Positions 1 through 9,533 are shown, counted from the first letter of the stretch. The stretch: DNA of 32,946 bases from Bifidobacterium mongoliense DSM 21395 (GCF_000741285.1 NZ_JGZE01000029.1:1-32946); one strand, 5' to 3'. Notes: generated by a model from the letters alone, not told the origin. Translations and numbers: made by a program.

Positions 1-1599
1 ACCGTCAGCCGTGGCGCGACGTCGGCCATCGTGCTGCTCAAACCCTCGGCGACCGACGCCGAGCGTCGGGACGTGACCGGTTGGCTGCGAAGCCAAGGCA
101 TACACGTCGACCGGGATCGCGCCTCCATCCATGCCATGAGCGTGAGCGGGCCCCGTGCGGCCCTGGCCCACGCCTTCGACACCACGTTCGTGCGCCAGCG
201 CGTGTCCGGTCGCACCGCGGTCGTCCCCGCGCGCGCCCTGTCGGTGCCAAGCGGACTCAACGCCGTGCAGAGCGTGGCGGGTCTGGTGGACACCGACGCC
301 GCCGTGCCCACCACGGTTGCGGCGCCTCAGACCAGCGACGATTGCGCCGCGTACTGGGGGCAGAAGCTCTCCGCGGACTGGCCGGCCTCGGTCAAGGTCG
401 ACCACCGTTCCAACGCGCTGTGCGGATACGGACCGCAGCGGCTCAGGGCCATCCACGAGCTGCCGCAGGACGCGACGGGCCAGGGCGCGACCATCGCGAT
501 CGTCGCCGCGTTCGATGACGACAGCGTCGAAGCCAACACCAACACGTATTCCGCCGCGTCGAAGATGCAGGGCTTCCGCCCCGGGCAGTACACCCATCAC
601 GCTCCGCAGGACCCGGACACCTCACGCTGCGGCGGCCCCTCGGCCTGGACCACCGAACAGCATCTCGACGTGCAGGCCGCGCATGCCATCGCCCCCGACG
701 CGAACATCGAGTACTGGGGCGCGGGCAGCTGCTCCACGCAGAGCCTGTATTCACGTATTCTCGATGCCGCCGAGGCGCCGTCCGCGCCCGACGTCATCTC
801 CCTGTCCTTCGGAGCCGATGAGGATCTCGACACGGCCGCGGACCGCACGCTGCTCAACCGCGTTCTGGTCGAGGCCGCCTCGCGGGGCATCTCGGTCTTC
901 GCCTCCACCGGCAATGACGGCGACAACAGCCTCGCCGGAGACCACGCCGAAGGTCCGGGCGTGAACTCGCCCGCCTCCAGCCCCTACGTCACCGCGGTCG
1001 GCGGCACCAGCACGGGTCTCGATGCCGACGACCACATCGCCGTGGAGGCCGGCTGGGAGACCCAGACGCGCTTCGCCCACAACGGTGCGATTATCCCGCC
1101 GGGATTCATCTACGGCGCCGGTGGCGGCGAATCGAAGTACTACCCGCGGCCCAGCTGGCAGCGTTCGCTGTCCGCATCGGGTACCGGCCGGCTCATGCCC
1201 GACGTCTCGTCGCTTGCCGACCCGAACACCGGATTCACCATCTACTCGCCGGTGGACGGCAAGCCCTCCTACGAGGCCCATGGCGGCACCAGCCTCGCCA
1301 CCCCGATGGTCGCCTCGACCGTGGCGGTGGCGAAGGCCCGGTCGCACCGACGCATCGGCTTGGCGTCCCCGGCGTTCTACGCGCTCGCCGGAACCCCCGC
1401 ATTGCGCGACGTGACGCCGGCCTCGGCCGCGACGTGGTATCGCCGCAGCAAGGACACCGGGCAGCTGTGGCTCGAAACCCTGTACCTGTGGGACACCAAG
1501 CCGCAGACGCTGCAGTCCGGCGCGGGCTGGGACGAGGTCACCGGCCTTGGCGTGCCGACGGGTTCCGCCTTCCTTGAACGATTTGGAGCACAACGATGA
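1..1599 (+). CDS. S53 family (sedolisin/kumamolisin-like) serine-carboxyl peptidase, 5' partial
   Basis: The reading frame is open from base 1, so the gene starts upstream of the window and its signal peptide and part of the propeptide are missing. Residues are numbered here from the in-frame GTG at 31. Residues 1-88 resemble the pro-kumamolisin activation domain, ending in the typical VAGLVD. The catalytic domain has the Glu-x3-Asp pair of S53 enzymes (E209 and D213 in TEQHLD) and the nucleophile S421 in GGTSLATP. The C-terminal calcium-site pattern is visible as RDVT and later GAGWDEVTGLG. The family are secreted endopeptidases, usually acid-active and made as zymogens. At the position where S53 enzymes normally carry the oxyanion Asp (SGDSG-type motif) this protein reads STGNDGD, with N295 aligned to that Asp. 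The stop codon overlaps the next start by 4 nt (ATGA). The family call is firm; the substrate is unknown. Confidence 0.9.
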   Translation, partial: TVSRGATSAIVLLKPSATDAERRDVTGWLRSQGIHVDRDRASIHAMSVSGPRAALAHAFDTTFVRQRVSGRTAVVPARALSVPSGLNAVQSVAGLVDTDAAVPTTVAAPQTSDDCAAYWGQKLSADWPASVKVDHRSNALCGYGPQRLRAIHELPQDATGQGATIAIVAAFDDDSVEANTNTYSAASKMQGFRPGQYTHHAPQDPDTSRCGGPSAWTTEQHLDVQAAHAIAPDANIEYWGAGSCSTQSLYSRILDAAEAPSAPDVISLSFGADEDLDTAADRTLLNRVLVEAASRGISVFASTGNDGDNSLAGDHAEGPGVNSPASSPYVTAVGGTSTGLDADDHIAVEAGWETQTRFAHNGAIIPPGFIYGAGGGESKYYPRPSWQRSLSASGTGRLMPDVSSLADPNTGFTIYSPVDGKPSYEAHGGTSLATPMVASTVAVAKARSHRRIGLASPAFYALAGTPALRDVTPASAATWYRRSKDTGQLWLETLYLWDTKPQTLQSGAGWDEVTGLGVPTGSAFLERFGAQR

Positions 1600-3935
1600 G
1601 CATCATCACACCATCATCCACGCGGCCGTCATCATCGCAGGCGTCGTCCGGACGGTCTCCCCGGTCGCCTTGGTCGGCGCTGTCGGCGCGGTTCGCAGGT
1701 CGCGGATACCTCGCCGTGCGCAGGACCGCCGCGGCCCTGGTGGGCGCCGCCTGTCTCTTCGGGGCACTGCAGGGCATGCCCGCGCATCGGGTCCTCGCGG
1801 CTCCGGCCGCCGCCTCGCCCGTGGCACCGGCCACCAGTGCCTACGGCGTCCACATCCTCGATTCCGACGGCGGGGAGCGTCAGGCCAAGGCGCCCCTGAG
1901 CACGTGGACGTCAGGACCGACCGTGTCCAACGATCTCGCGAGCACGGGTGATTTCTTCAAGCTGAACACGACCCGTGCCTCCGATCTGCACGCCAGAGCG
2001 GCGTCGGACGGTGCTTCCGCTTCGATCGGATCGGGCACCTACCAGCTGTGTGACCGACCTGCGGTGACCTTCAGCAATCTGCAGGCCACCTGCACTCGCG
2101 ACGGCGGCACCGAAGTTTCGTTCGACAAGCTCGCGGTTGACGGCGTCAGCATCATCAACGCCGGCGCGATGGACAAAGGCTACACCTACGATCTGCCCGA
2201 CTCGATCTGGGGCACCACGCAGCTGCATGTGGCGGAACGCACCACGGGAGCCGATGGCTCCACCTCGGTGACGGCCCTGCGCATCGAGGCCGAAGCCGGC
2301 AGTTCGGAAATCTGGCGTGTCCAGCTGGGTGTGGTGAACTGCGCCCCCGCTCCCGAACCGACGACGGATCCGGCCGTCTCGGGCTTCACCGTCACCAGTC
2401 CGGCGGGCAAGACGCTGATCTCGCACAAGCCTCGCCTGGATGGTGTGGGTAAGGCCGCAATGAACGAGTTCGCGTCGGCGGACGGTGTGGTGTCGGCCAA
2501 GAACGTCGCCATCGAGCATCGCCGGGATGGCGGTTCGCACGCCTCGGTGGGCTCCTTCGAACAGGTTCCCGACACCACGTCGGGCGTGGGGGAGTACATG
2601 TGGAGCGCCCTGCGTGTCTACGGCCTGGCGTTGGACGTCGACGCCAAGGGTCGATCGACGGTCACCTTCGGCGACGGCATGGGTGATGGCACGGCCGGCG
2701 TCTTCGCCAACGGCGTGTGGATCAACACGGGCACGGACCTGTATACCGGCATGGGGCCAGACGGCACACCCCGCGTGCACGTCTACTTCAACGAGCGCAT
2801 CGCCCACGGCGACGGCAGTGTGACGATCAACGCCCTGCGGTACGAGGACCTCACCGGTGCCTATCCCTCCGTGGTGTTGGGCCAAGTGCTCTGGACCCCG
2901 TCATCCACCCCGGTCCCCCAGCCGACGCCGGAACCGACGCCTGCTCCCGAGCAAGGCGTGATGCCGATGCGGTATGCATACGGGCTGTCGGCATCCGGCC
3001 CGTCGGATGTGGCCGCGACGGCTCTGTCCCGGCCCAAAGGGCAGTGCGAACCCGGGGCGCCGAAGCAGAATGGGGCTGATGCGGCTCAGGCTGATGCGTC
3101 ACACGGTGATGTGGCCAAGAACGACGTGCCGGCCTGCGTCGGCACCGAGCTGCAGGCTTCGGCCGCGACCGCCGATGACGGCAATGCCGGGCAGATCGCC
3201 GCCAAGGGATTGTCTTCGCAGGTGCGTGCCGACGGATCGAAAGCGAGCGTGGACACGCTGGTGCTCTACCCGGGCACCGCGCTCGAAACGAGGCTCTCCG
3301 ACGTCGCGGTGTCGGTCGACGCCAAGGGCCATGCCACGATGACCACCGCGGGTGGGACCGTGGCGGGCACGAAGGTCGCGGCGGGCGAGGTGAAGCCCAA
3401 TACGAGGTTCGCGCCCAAAGGCCGGATCACGACCATCGTGCTCAACGCCCAGCAATCCGCCCAGGACGGGTTGCAGCAGGTCAGCGGCGTGCTCGTGGAT
3501 GACGGCGCCGGGCTCGGGGCCAAGGTGCAGGCGGCGGTCATCACCGCCGACGCCCCTGCCGTCACGCCCGTGAAGCCGCCGGTGCCGTCCGATGGCTCAG
3601 GCAACGGTGGCTCGGGTAGTGGTGGTTCCGACAACGGTGGTTCGGGTGCTCATGGTGGTTCGGGATCGACCGGCGGCGCAGGCGGTAACGCTTCGGGAGA
3701 TGCCGGCAAGTCCTCTGGCGCCATCGCCCAGGGTGAGTCCGCGGCGACGGCCGCAGAGCGATCCGGTCAGGTGGGGCAGGCCGGTCGGTCTTCCCAGCAG
3801 GACCGGCGCCGGTTGGCACTGCATCGTCGGCTGGTGCTGACCGGTTCGGCGGTCGCATGGATGGCCGGTTCCGCCATGGCGGCATGCGTGGCCGGTAGCG
3901 CTTTGGTCGTCCTACGTCGGCGGAGAAGGGACTGA
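1596..3935 (+). CDS. Secreted, C-terminally anchored repeat protein (choice-of-anchor P-like)
   Basis: This 779-residue protein starts at the ATG overlapping the stop of the S53 peptidase. It has a long signal peptide with a basic n-region, a hydrophobic stretch at about 44-58 and a likely cleavage after VLA near residue 68. Three related extracellular segments follow, at roughly 80-252, 255-435 and 450-665. Each begins with an YGxx/SGFxV-type strand and ends in a TALRIEAE, NALRYEDL or IVLNAQQ strand followed by a V-x-LG-V-type strand. This pattern recalls choice-of-anchor P family proteins. Pro/Thr-rich and Gly/Ser-rich linkers separate repeats and wall region. The tail is LVLTG (746-750), about 24 hydrophobic residues, then RRRRRD, the layout of a sortase sorting signal with a non-standard motif. 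It could instead be a plain membrane anchor. Function is unknown; coupling to a protease suggests it is processed by it or displayed with it. Confidence 0.75.
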   Translation: MSIITPSSTRPSSSQASSGRSPRSPWSALSARFAGRGYLAVRRTAAALVGAACLFGALQGMPAHRVLAAPAAASPVAPATSAYGVHILDSDGGERQAKAPLSTWTSGPTVSNDLASTGDFFKLNTTRASDLHARAASDGASASIGSGTYQLCDRPAVTFSNLQATCTRDGGTEVSFDKLAVDGVSIINAGAMDKGYTYDLPDSIWGTTQLHVAERTTGADGSTSVTALRIEAEAGSSEIWRVQLGVVNCAPAPEPTTDPAVSGFTVTSPAGKTLISHKPRLDGVGKAAMNEFASADGVVSAKNVAIEHRRDGGSHASVGSFEQVPDTTSGVGEYMWSALRVYGLALDVDAKGRSTVTFGDGMGDGTAGVFANGVWINTGTDLYTGMGPDGTPRVHVYFNERIAHGDGSVTINALRYEDLTGAYPSVVLGQVLWTPSSTPVPQPTPEPTPAPEQGVMPMRYAYGLSASGPSDVAATALSRPKGQCEPGAPKQNGADAAQADASHGDVAKNDVPACVGTELQASAATADDGNAGQIAAKGLSSQVRADGSKASVDTLVLYPGTALETRLSDVAVSVDAKGHATMTTAGGTVAGTKVAAGEVKPNTRFAPKGRITTIVLNAQQSAQDGLQQVSGVLVDDGAGLGAKVQAAVITADAPAVTPVKPPVPSDGSGNGGSGSGGSDNGGSGAHGGSGSTGGAGGNASGDAGKSSGAIAQGESAATAAERSGQVGQAGRSSQQDRRRLALHRRLVLTGSAVAWMAGSAMAACVAGSALVVLRRRRRD

Positions 3936-3966
3936 TGGCCTGAGCGGTGTGACCGGGCCGGTTGGG

Positions 3967-4668
3967 TCAGGCGGCGATTGCAGGCCAGAGCAGGTGGGCC
4001 AGCTGCGTCGCCCAGTCCCGGCCCGCCCGCTCCTCATCGGGTGCCGGAGCCGATGCCGTGACAGGGGTCGTGGATGGCGGCAGTTTGGTGGGGAAGGTGG
4101 CGCAGGCCACCATCGACCCGATGATCGTGTTGAACAGAAAACGGATATCCAGGCCGCGCCGCAGCAGACCGGCCTGAGTACCGCGTTTGAGGAATGCGGC
4201 GATGCGATCGCGTTCCGGCCGCACGGCCTGCTGCACGAGACGATTGAGGTGCGCATTGCCTGAGGACAGCAGCACCCCGACGGCCTTGATGCCGATTTCG
4301 CTGCTGAAGCGTGCGATGAGCCGTTCGAGCAGGAGTGCGAAGTTGTCGAGCGAAGGTTCCAGGTCATCCAGCTCATCGGTGTCGGTGAGTTGGAAGGCGT
4401 GCATCCCCCGCAGCATATCCTCGGTATTGCGGTAGCGACGGTAGATGGTCGTCTTGGCGATGCCGCTGCGCCGTGAAACCTCCTCGATGCTTACGGCGCC
4501 GATGCCCTGCGAGGTGATGATGTCGAGCATGGCCTGCAGTATCCTGCGGTCGCTTGCGGCCCTCGTCCGCTCGGCCCGGGTTCCTAGAGGAGCATGGGCG
4601 TTCGCTGCGGGTATAGGCCTCGATGGCGCGCCCTGTCTTCGTTGACGCCGACGTTCCCGTTGTTCCAT
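3967..4668 (-). CDS. TetR family transcriptional regulator of the YhgE operon
   Basis: This 233-residue protein has an unusually long basic N-terminal extension of about 35 residues. A TetR helix-turn-helix follows at about 40-88, including IEEVSRRSGIAKTTIYRRY, and then an all-helical ligand-binding and dimerisation domain. The start is supported by GGGGGA just upstream of the ATG. It lies 12 nt downstream of the second YhgE-like gene on the same strand, so it is probably the last gene of that operon and autoregulates it. The 36-bp palindrome at 9590-9625 is the best candidate operator. The ligand cannot be deduced. TetR regulators next to envelope transporters often respond to membrane-active compounds, but that is inference. 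Confidence 0.85.
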   Translation of the reverse strand: MEQRERRRQRRQGAPSRPIPAANAHAPLGTRAERTRAASDRRILQAMLDIITSQGIGAVSIEEVSRRSGIAKTTIYRRYRNTEDMLRGMHAFQLTDTDELDDLEPSLDNFALLLERLIARFSSEIGIKAVGVLLSSGNAHLNRLVQQAVRPERDRIAAFLKRGTQAGLLRRGLDIRFLFNTIIGSMVACATFPTKLPPSTTPVTASAPAPDEERAGRDWATQLAHLLWPAIAA

Positions 4669-4680
4669 GATATTTCCCCC

Positions 4681-6873
4681 TCAGATGAGATGCGTGCGTT
4701 CGACGCGTGCGGAGAAGCCCTGATTGAACCGCAGCAGGGGTTTGCGCAGCACCAGGCCGACCAACAGCAGCGGCGGCACGAACAGCAGCACCAGGCCCAG
4801 CTGGGTCCAGTAGTCGTTGGCGTAGATGCCGGCGATGGCCGACCGGGCCGCGAGCACCGCGTGGGTGACGGGCAGGAACGGGCTGATCGTGTTGATGAAT
4901 CCAGGTACGAGCTGCAGCGGGTAGGCGCCTCCCGACCCCGAGATCTGCATGACGAGTATGACGACCCCCAGGGCCTTGCCGACGTTGCCGAAGCTCGCCA
5001 CCATGGTGTAGATGAACAGGATGAACACCAGTGCGCTCAGCCATCCGCTCAGCATGAAGAGCCAGGGGTGCACCATATGCACCCGCAGGAACAACAGCGT
5101 GCCGGCGCAGGTGAAGGTGCTCTGCAACAGCGAGATGAGGGCGACGACGCCGAAGCGGCCGAGGAACATCTGGTACGGCTTGGGGTCGCCGAGGTCCCGG
5201 CGCCGGGACCGCGAGACGCTGGTTTTCAGGGCGATGCACATGAGCAGGGAACCGACCCACAGCGGGATGAAGGTGTAGAACGGCGTCATCTCGGCGCCGA
5301 AGTTCTGCACGGGGAACACGGCCGTGGTCCGCAGCCCCACCGGTGCCGCCAGGCTGGTGGCGAGCGCTTCGGGGTCCCCGGCGAGCAGCTTGCGCAGATC
5401 CGCGATCTTGCCGCTGTGCAACGCGTTGTCGAGTTTGGTCCTGAATGCGCTGATCCGTGCGCTCGCTGCCCCCAGCTGGTCGGCGACCGAGCCCAAGAGG
5501 GTGTCGATATGCGACAGGTCGCCGCTCATCGTCGCCCCTGAATCCTTGAGCTGGGCCACCGTCCCGTCGAGCTTGCCCGACATCGTCGTCAATGACGAGG
5601 TGGCGGAGGTGATGCCCGTGTTGATGGATTGCAGTTGCGGCTTGATCGTCGTGTCGAAATCGTTGGTGAGTCCGCCGACACTGTTACTGGCCTGCTGCGC
5701 GAGATCCTTGATCTGTCGGCGTTGGTCGGCCAAGGTGGCGGTGCCGCCATCGATGCCGGCGGCGGAACTCGTCAGCGTGTCGCGCAACGGGGTGAGCCGT
5801 TGGTTCACGATATCCGTGACGCGGCCCGCCGCCGCGGTCAGCACGGATCGTGCCGGGGAGTCCTCGGGCAGGCGCTGCGCGAGTTGGGTGAGGTCGTCGG
5901 CGATCTGGCGATACCGTGCCATCTGGTCGTTGACCACGCCGCTTTGGCGTCGAAGGCCGGCGCTGATGTCCCCTGCGCTTGTGGAGGCGTTGGAGAAGGC
6001 CGTGTCGACCGTGCCCGAGATGGCCGCATACCCCTTCTGGTTTTCGCCCAGGGCCTGCCGCAGGGTGTCGGTGCTCGCGGACAGGGCACCCGCCACGTCG
6101 TTCACTCCCGCCACGGACCGTTGCAGTTGTTTCCCGGCGTCACCGGTGCTGCCGGATGCGGTGTCGAGCAGTTGGTTCGAGCCGTCGAGCAACGACTGCG
6201 CGGCGGCGATCATCGAGCGGTAGGTGCCGAGGTTCGCGGCGGTGTCCGAGAGTTGACGGGCCAGGTCGTCCATGTTCGTGCCGAAGGCGGTGAGCATCCG
6301 CTTGGCCTGTGGCGTATCGAGACGGTCCGAGAGGCTTGAGGCGATCTCGAGGGCCGTGCTGGTGAGCGTCTGGGCGAACATCGTGTTCACCTGACCGGCG
6401 ACCTCGTCGGCACCCTGGCCGGTGACCTTCGGTGCCAAGGCGTTCATCTTTTCGTTCGTGTAGTAGGTGAGCCGGGGATGCCGGGCGTCGTGGGAGAAGA
6501 ACGTCATCATGTTCTTGCTGAAATCCTTGGGGATGATGACCGCCGCATAGTAGGCGCCCGATTTCGTCCCATCGATCGCCTGCTCCTTGCTGGTGAAGGT
6601 CCAGTCGAGCGTGCTGTTGGCCCGGAGCTTGTCGACGATGCGGTCGCCGACCGTGATCTTGATGGGCACGAGATCGCTGCGGTATCCGGCATCGACGCTG
6701 GCCACCGCGAATTTGAGGTTCCGTGTATTGCCGAACGGATCCCAGCTCGCGGCGATGTTGAACCAGGAGAACAGTCCGGGGATGGCCACCAGGCCGACGA
6801 CGATGAGCACGGAGATGGCGTTGCCGGTGATGCGACGCACGTCCCCGGTGAAGAGCTTCCATATGGTCCTCAT
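4681..6873 (-). CDS. YhgE/Pip-type membrane protein (second of a tandem pair)
   Basis: The ATG at 6873 gives 730 residues and begins MRTIWKLF. It is preceded by AAAGGA and overlaps the stop of the upstream gene as ATGA. A longer in-frame extension upstream lies inside the neighbouring gene and is rejected. The architecture is typical of the YhgE/Pip family: one N-terminal membrane helix at about 17-40, then the hallmark WDPFGNTRNL and AVASVD. A long extracellular region rich in Ser, Thr, Gln and Asp with coiled-coil character runs to about residue 510. About six C-terminal membrane helices of the ABC-2-like type occupy roughly 525-718. Related proteins include phage infection protein Pip and EsaA-like factors. 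The molecular function is poorly defined; export or envelope maintenance is an inference. It is likely to form a complex with its upstream paralogue. Confidence 0.85.
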   Translation of the reverse strand: MRTIWKLFTGDVRRITGNAISVLIVVGLVAIPGLFSWFNIAASWDPFGNTRNLKFAVASVDAGYRSDLVPIKITVGDRIVDKLRANSTLDWTFTSKEQAIDGTKSGAYYAAVIIPKDFSKNMMTFFSHDARHPRLTYYTNEKMNALAPKVTGQGADEVAGQVNTMFAQTLTSTALEIASSLSDRLDTPQAKRMLTAFGTNMDDLARQLSDTAANLGTYRSMIAAAQSLLDGSNQLLDTASGSTGDAGKQLQRSVAGVNDVAGALSASTDTLRQALGENQKGYAAISGTVDTAFSNASTSAGDISAGLRRQSGVVNDQMARYRQIADDLTQLAQRLPEDSPARSVLTAAAGRVTDIVNQRLTPLRDTLTSSAAGIDGGTATLADQRRQIKDLAQQASNSVGGLTNDFDTTIKPQLQSINTGITSATSSLTTMSGKLDGTVAQLKDSGATMSGDLSHIDTLLGSVADQLGAASARISAFRTKLDNALHSGKIADLRKLLAGDPEALATSLAAPVGLRTTAVFPVQNFGAEMTPFYTFIPLWVGSLLMCIALKTSVSRSRRRDLGDPKPYQMFLGRFGVVALISLLQSTFTCAGTLLFLRVHMVHPWLFMLSGWLSALVFILFIYTMVASFGNVGKALGVVILVMQISGSGGAYPLQLVPGFINTISPFLPVTHAVLAARSAIAGIYANDYWTQLGLVLLFVPPLLLVGLVLRKPLLRFNQGFSARVERTHLI

Positions 6874-9533
6874 GAGCGGTCCTTTCGTTCCGTGGCGGAT
6901 GCCGTGCCGGGCGTGGTGGCGGCTGCCGCCATGGGTGCCGTCGCGGTCACGTCGGTCGCTGCGGCGTCCTGTCGGGCTGTGGTGTGCTGGCCGGCCGATG
7001 CCAACGTGTGCCGCCGGTGCCTGGCGTAGACGATGTCGCGTATCGCGCCGTCGCTCAGGGTGCCGAGCCGCAGCTGGCGGTTCAGGCTGTCGCCGATGAG
7101 TTCGATGGTGAGCAGGAAGGCGGTGATGAGCAGGAACCACACGACCCAGGCGGCCAGTGCGATGAGCTTGGTGCCATTAGTCAGGGAGAAGGTCAGGGCC
7201 AGCGCGGCCGGAACCAGGATGCCTGCGACGAGCGCGCCGCGTTTGAGCCGCGGATACAGCCGGGCGAACGACACCGCCTTGCCTTCGATGAGGCGCCGGT
7301 ACTCGCCCTTGTCCGCCAGCGCCGCCAGGGCCTGCGAGACCTGGTATTCATGGCCTTCGTCGAGCACCGTCTCGCTCGAGATGATGTCGCTTTCGGCCAG
7401 TTCCCGGGCGAAGAGCCGGTTCACGGTGATGAGCCGCGGACGGGCGGACAGGCCCAGGGTGAAGAACGCGGCGGCGAACACGAGCAGGAACGCGATGTTG
7501 CTGCCCCAGTGGTTGCCGTAGAACCCGCCGATGGTCTCGCGCAGCGCCGCGATCGCGTAGGTGAAGGGGAAGAAGGGGTGCATCGCCTTGAAGAATCCGG
7601 GCATCATCTCGATGGGGTACAGCCCCGATGCCCCTGGTATCTGCAGGATGATGAGCGCCATGCACAGCCCTTTGCCCACGTGCAGGAAGGTGGTCGACAG
7701 AGCGTAGGTGATGCTGATGTAGACCAGGGAGGCGATGACGGCGGTGAGGACGAACATGGCTGCGTTCGCCGTCTGGACGCCGATGATGAGCTCCCCGACC
7801 GTGGTCACCAGGCCCTGCGCCGCGGCCATCATCGCCAGGAGCACCCAACGGCCCCAGTAGCGCTGGCTCATCGTGGTCTCCGGCAGATCGTCCCTGTCGA
7901 CTTCGAGTTTCATCATGACCACGAGCATGAACGCGCCGACCCACAACGAGAGATTGGTGAACAGCGGGGCCATGCCCGAACCGTAGGAGCGCACCGGGTA
8001 CAGGACGGTGGTGTCGAGCACCGTCGGGGCGAGCATGAACGCCGTGATGGCGGGCACGTCGAGTTTGCGGTTCGTGCCGAAGAGCGCCTTGAGCGCGTTG
8101 GCGCTGCTCAGGCTCCCCAGGTCGACCGTCAGGGCGTCGATGCGTGTCTGCAGCTGGCCCAAGCCCTTGTCAGTGGCCTGCAGCGCCTGGACGGTGGTCG
8201 TCGTGGCGTGATCGAGCTGGTCGAGCACGACCTGCGCCTGTCGTATGCTCGCCTGCTGACCGCTCAGGGTGCCCCCAAGGGCGGCGCTCGAGGACGACAG
8301 GGTGCTCAGCCCGTTGTTCAGGCGCGGCAGGGTGGTGACGAGCCCGTTATGGCGGGCGGCGTCGCTGGTGCTCAGGGTGCGCTGCGTGGTGGAGTTGATG
8401 GCGTCGGCGGCCGTGCCCGTGCTGGTGATCGTCGTGCCGGTGTCGGTGTTGAGCCGTTGCAGATCGCCGATCGTGTCGCCGATCCTGCCGTTCTGCCTGT
8501 CCAGGGTGTCGATGATCGCGTTGAGCCCGGGCAGGTCGTTGCCGTTCAGGGCGCGCAGGGTGGTGAGAATCTCCTTGTTCGTGTCGTTCACGTGCCGCGC
8601 GGTGTCCAAGGTCGTGCGCAGGTCGCCGTTGGCTTGGGTCAGCTGCGCGCCGAGGCCGGAGAGCGCCAGGTTCGTCCGCGCGCTGGTCTGGGAAAGCAGC
8701 GCCGAACCGTTGTCGAGCGTCTGCGACGAGGAGGCGGTGAAACGGTTGAGCCCCGTCTGCGTCTCCCCGATGAGGGAGGACAGTGAGGTGAGGTCGCGCG
8801 CGGCGCCGGTGCCCATCGTCGACACCTGGTTCAGGGTCTCGCGCGCGTCGGCGGTGTGTTGCGGCGAACGGGAGAGTTGGTCGTTCAGCGCGGCGATGGA
8901 GGACCGGACCTGGGCGATGTCGCCGGATACCGTCTTCAGGTCGGCGATGGTCTGGGCCGTGGTGCTGTCGGCGTTCGCGCCGATGTCGCCCGCCTCGCGG
9001 TTCACGGCTTCGGAGACGACGTGGCTGACGGTGGAGACGAAGGTGTCGTTCACCTCGCGGTTCAGGGTGGAGGCGCCAGTGCCCGTGATCTTGGCTCCGA
9101 TGCCGTTGAGTTTCTCGTTGACGTAGTAGTCGAGCATGGGGCGCTTCGTATCGCCGTTCACCACGCCCGCGATGCGGCTGCTGAAGTCCGAGGGGATGAC
9201 GATCGCCGCATAGCTGCGGCCGGAACGCACCTCGTCCATGGCCGTGGCCCGGTCCGCGGCGTGCCAGCCGAGCTGGTGGTTCGTCTTGAGTTGGGCGACG
9301 ATCTGATCGCCTAGGTTCACCGAACCCAGCGCGGTCGCCGTGGCGCCCCGATCGTCGTTCGCGACGGCGACCCGCAGGTTGCGGGTGTTGCCGTACGGAT
9401 CCCAGAATCCCACGATGTTGAACCAGGCGTAGAGCGGGGGGATGAAGATGAGGCCGAGCACGATGACCCAGGAGGCGGGGATACGCAGTATGCGCAGCAG
9501 GTCCCGTCGAACTATCGCGAATGCGTGCTGCAT
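6870..9533 (-). CDS. YhgE/Pip-type membrane protein (first of a tandem pair)
   Basis: This 887-residue protein starts at the ATG at 9533, with GAGGAG four bases before it. It has an N-terminal membrane helix at about 19-41, the family signature WDPYGNTRNL followed by AVANDD, and YVNEKLN in the proximal ectodomain. A long predicted helical or coiled-coil ectodomain runs to about residue 515. The C-terminal membrane domain follows at about 525-705. It differs from the downstream paralogue by an extra cytoplasmic segment and two more membrane helices at about 770-815, then an Ala/Thr-rich tail. Its stop overlaps the next start by 4 nt, so the two are translationally coupled and probably made in fixed ratio. 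It is the first gene of the operon controlled from the 9534-9640 region. Confidence 0.85.
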   Translation of the reverse strand: MQHAFAIVRRDLLRILRIPASWVIVLGLIFIPPLYAWFNIVGFWDPYGNTRNLRVAVANDDRGATATALGSVNLGDQIVAQLKTNHQLGWHAADRATAMDEVRSGRSYAAIVIPSDFSSRIAGVVNGDTKRPMLDYYVNEKLNGIGAKITGTGASTLNREVNDTFVSTVSHVVSEAVNREAGDIGANADSTTAQTIADLKTVSGDIAQVRSSIAALNDQLSRSPQHTADARETLNQVSTMGTGAARDLTSLSSLIGETQTGLNRFTASSSQTLDNGSALLSQTSARTNLALSGLGAQLTQANGDLRTTLDTARHVNDTNKEILTTLRALNGNDLPGLNAIIDTLDRQNGRIGDTIGDLQRLNTDTGTTITSTGTAADAINSTTQRTLSTSDAARHNGLVTTLPRLNNGLSTLSSSSAALGGTLSGQQASIRQAQVVLDQLDHATTTTVQALQATDKGLGQLQTRIDALTVDLGSLSSANALKALFGTNRKLDVPAITAFMLAPTVLDTTVLYPVRSYGSGMAPLFTNLSLWVGAFMLVVMMKLEVDRDDLPETTMSQRYWGRWVLLAMMAAAQGLVTTVGELIIGVQTANAAMFVLTAVIASLVYISITYALSTTFLHVGKGLCMALIILQIPGASGLYPIEMMPGFFKAMHPFFPFTYAIAALRETIGGFYGNHWGSNIAFLLVFAAAFFTLGLSARPRLITVNRLFARELAESDIISSETVLDEGHEYQVSQALAALADKGEYRRLIEGKAVSFARLYPRLKRGALVAGILVPAALALTFSLTNGTKLIALAAWVVWFLLITAFLLTIELIGDSLNRQLRLGTLSDGAIRDIVYARHRRHTLASAGQHTTARQDAAATDVTATAPMAAAATTPGTASATERKDRS

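Noticed and set aside
6874..7140. Upstream extension of the second YhgE gene to 7140
   Set aside because: The extra 89 residues are His/Arg/Pro-rich out-of-frame translation of the preceding gene; the ATG at 6873 has a Shine-Dalgarno and an ATGA coupling overlap.
6984..8786. 600-codon plus-strand frame antisense to the YhgE-like gene
   Set aside because: The translation has compositional bias (Arg, Gly, Glu, Asp, His) and no recognisable domain; the opposite strand gives a complete YhgE/Pip protein with a good ribosome site.
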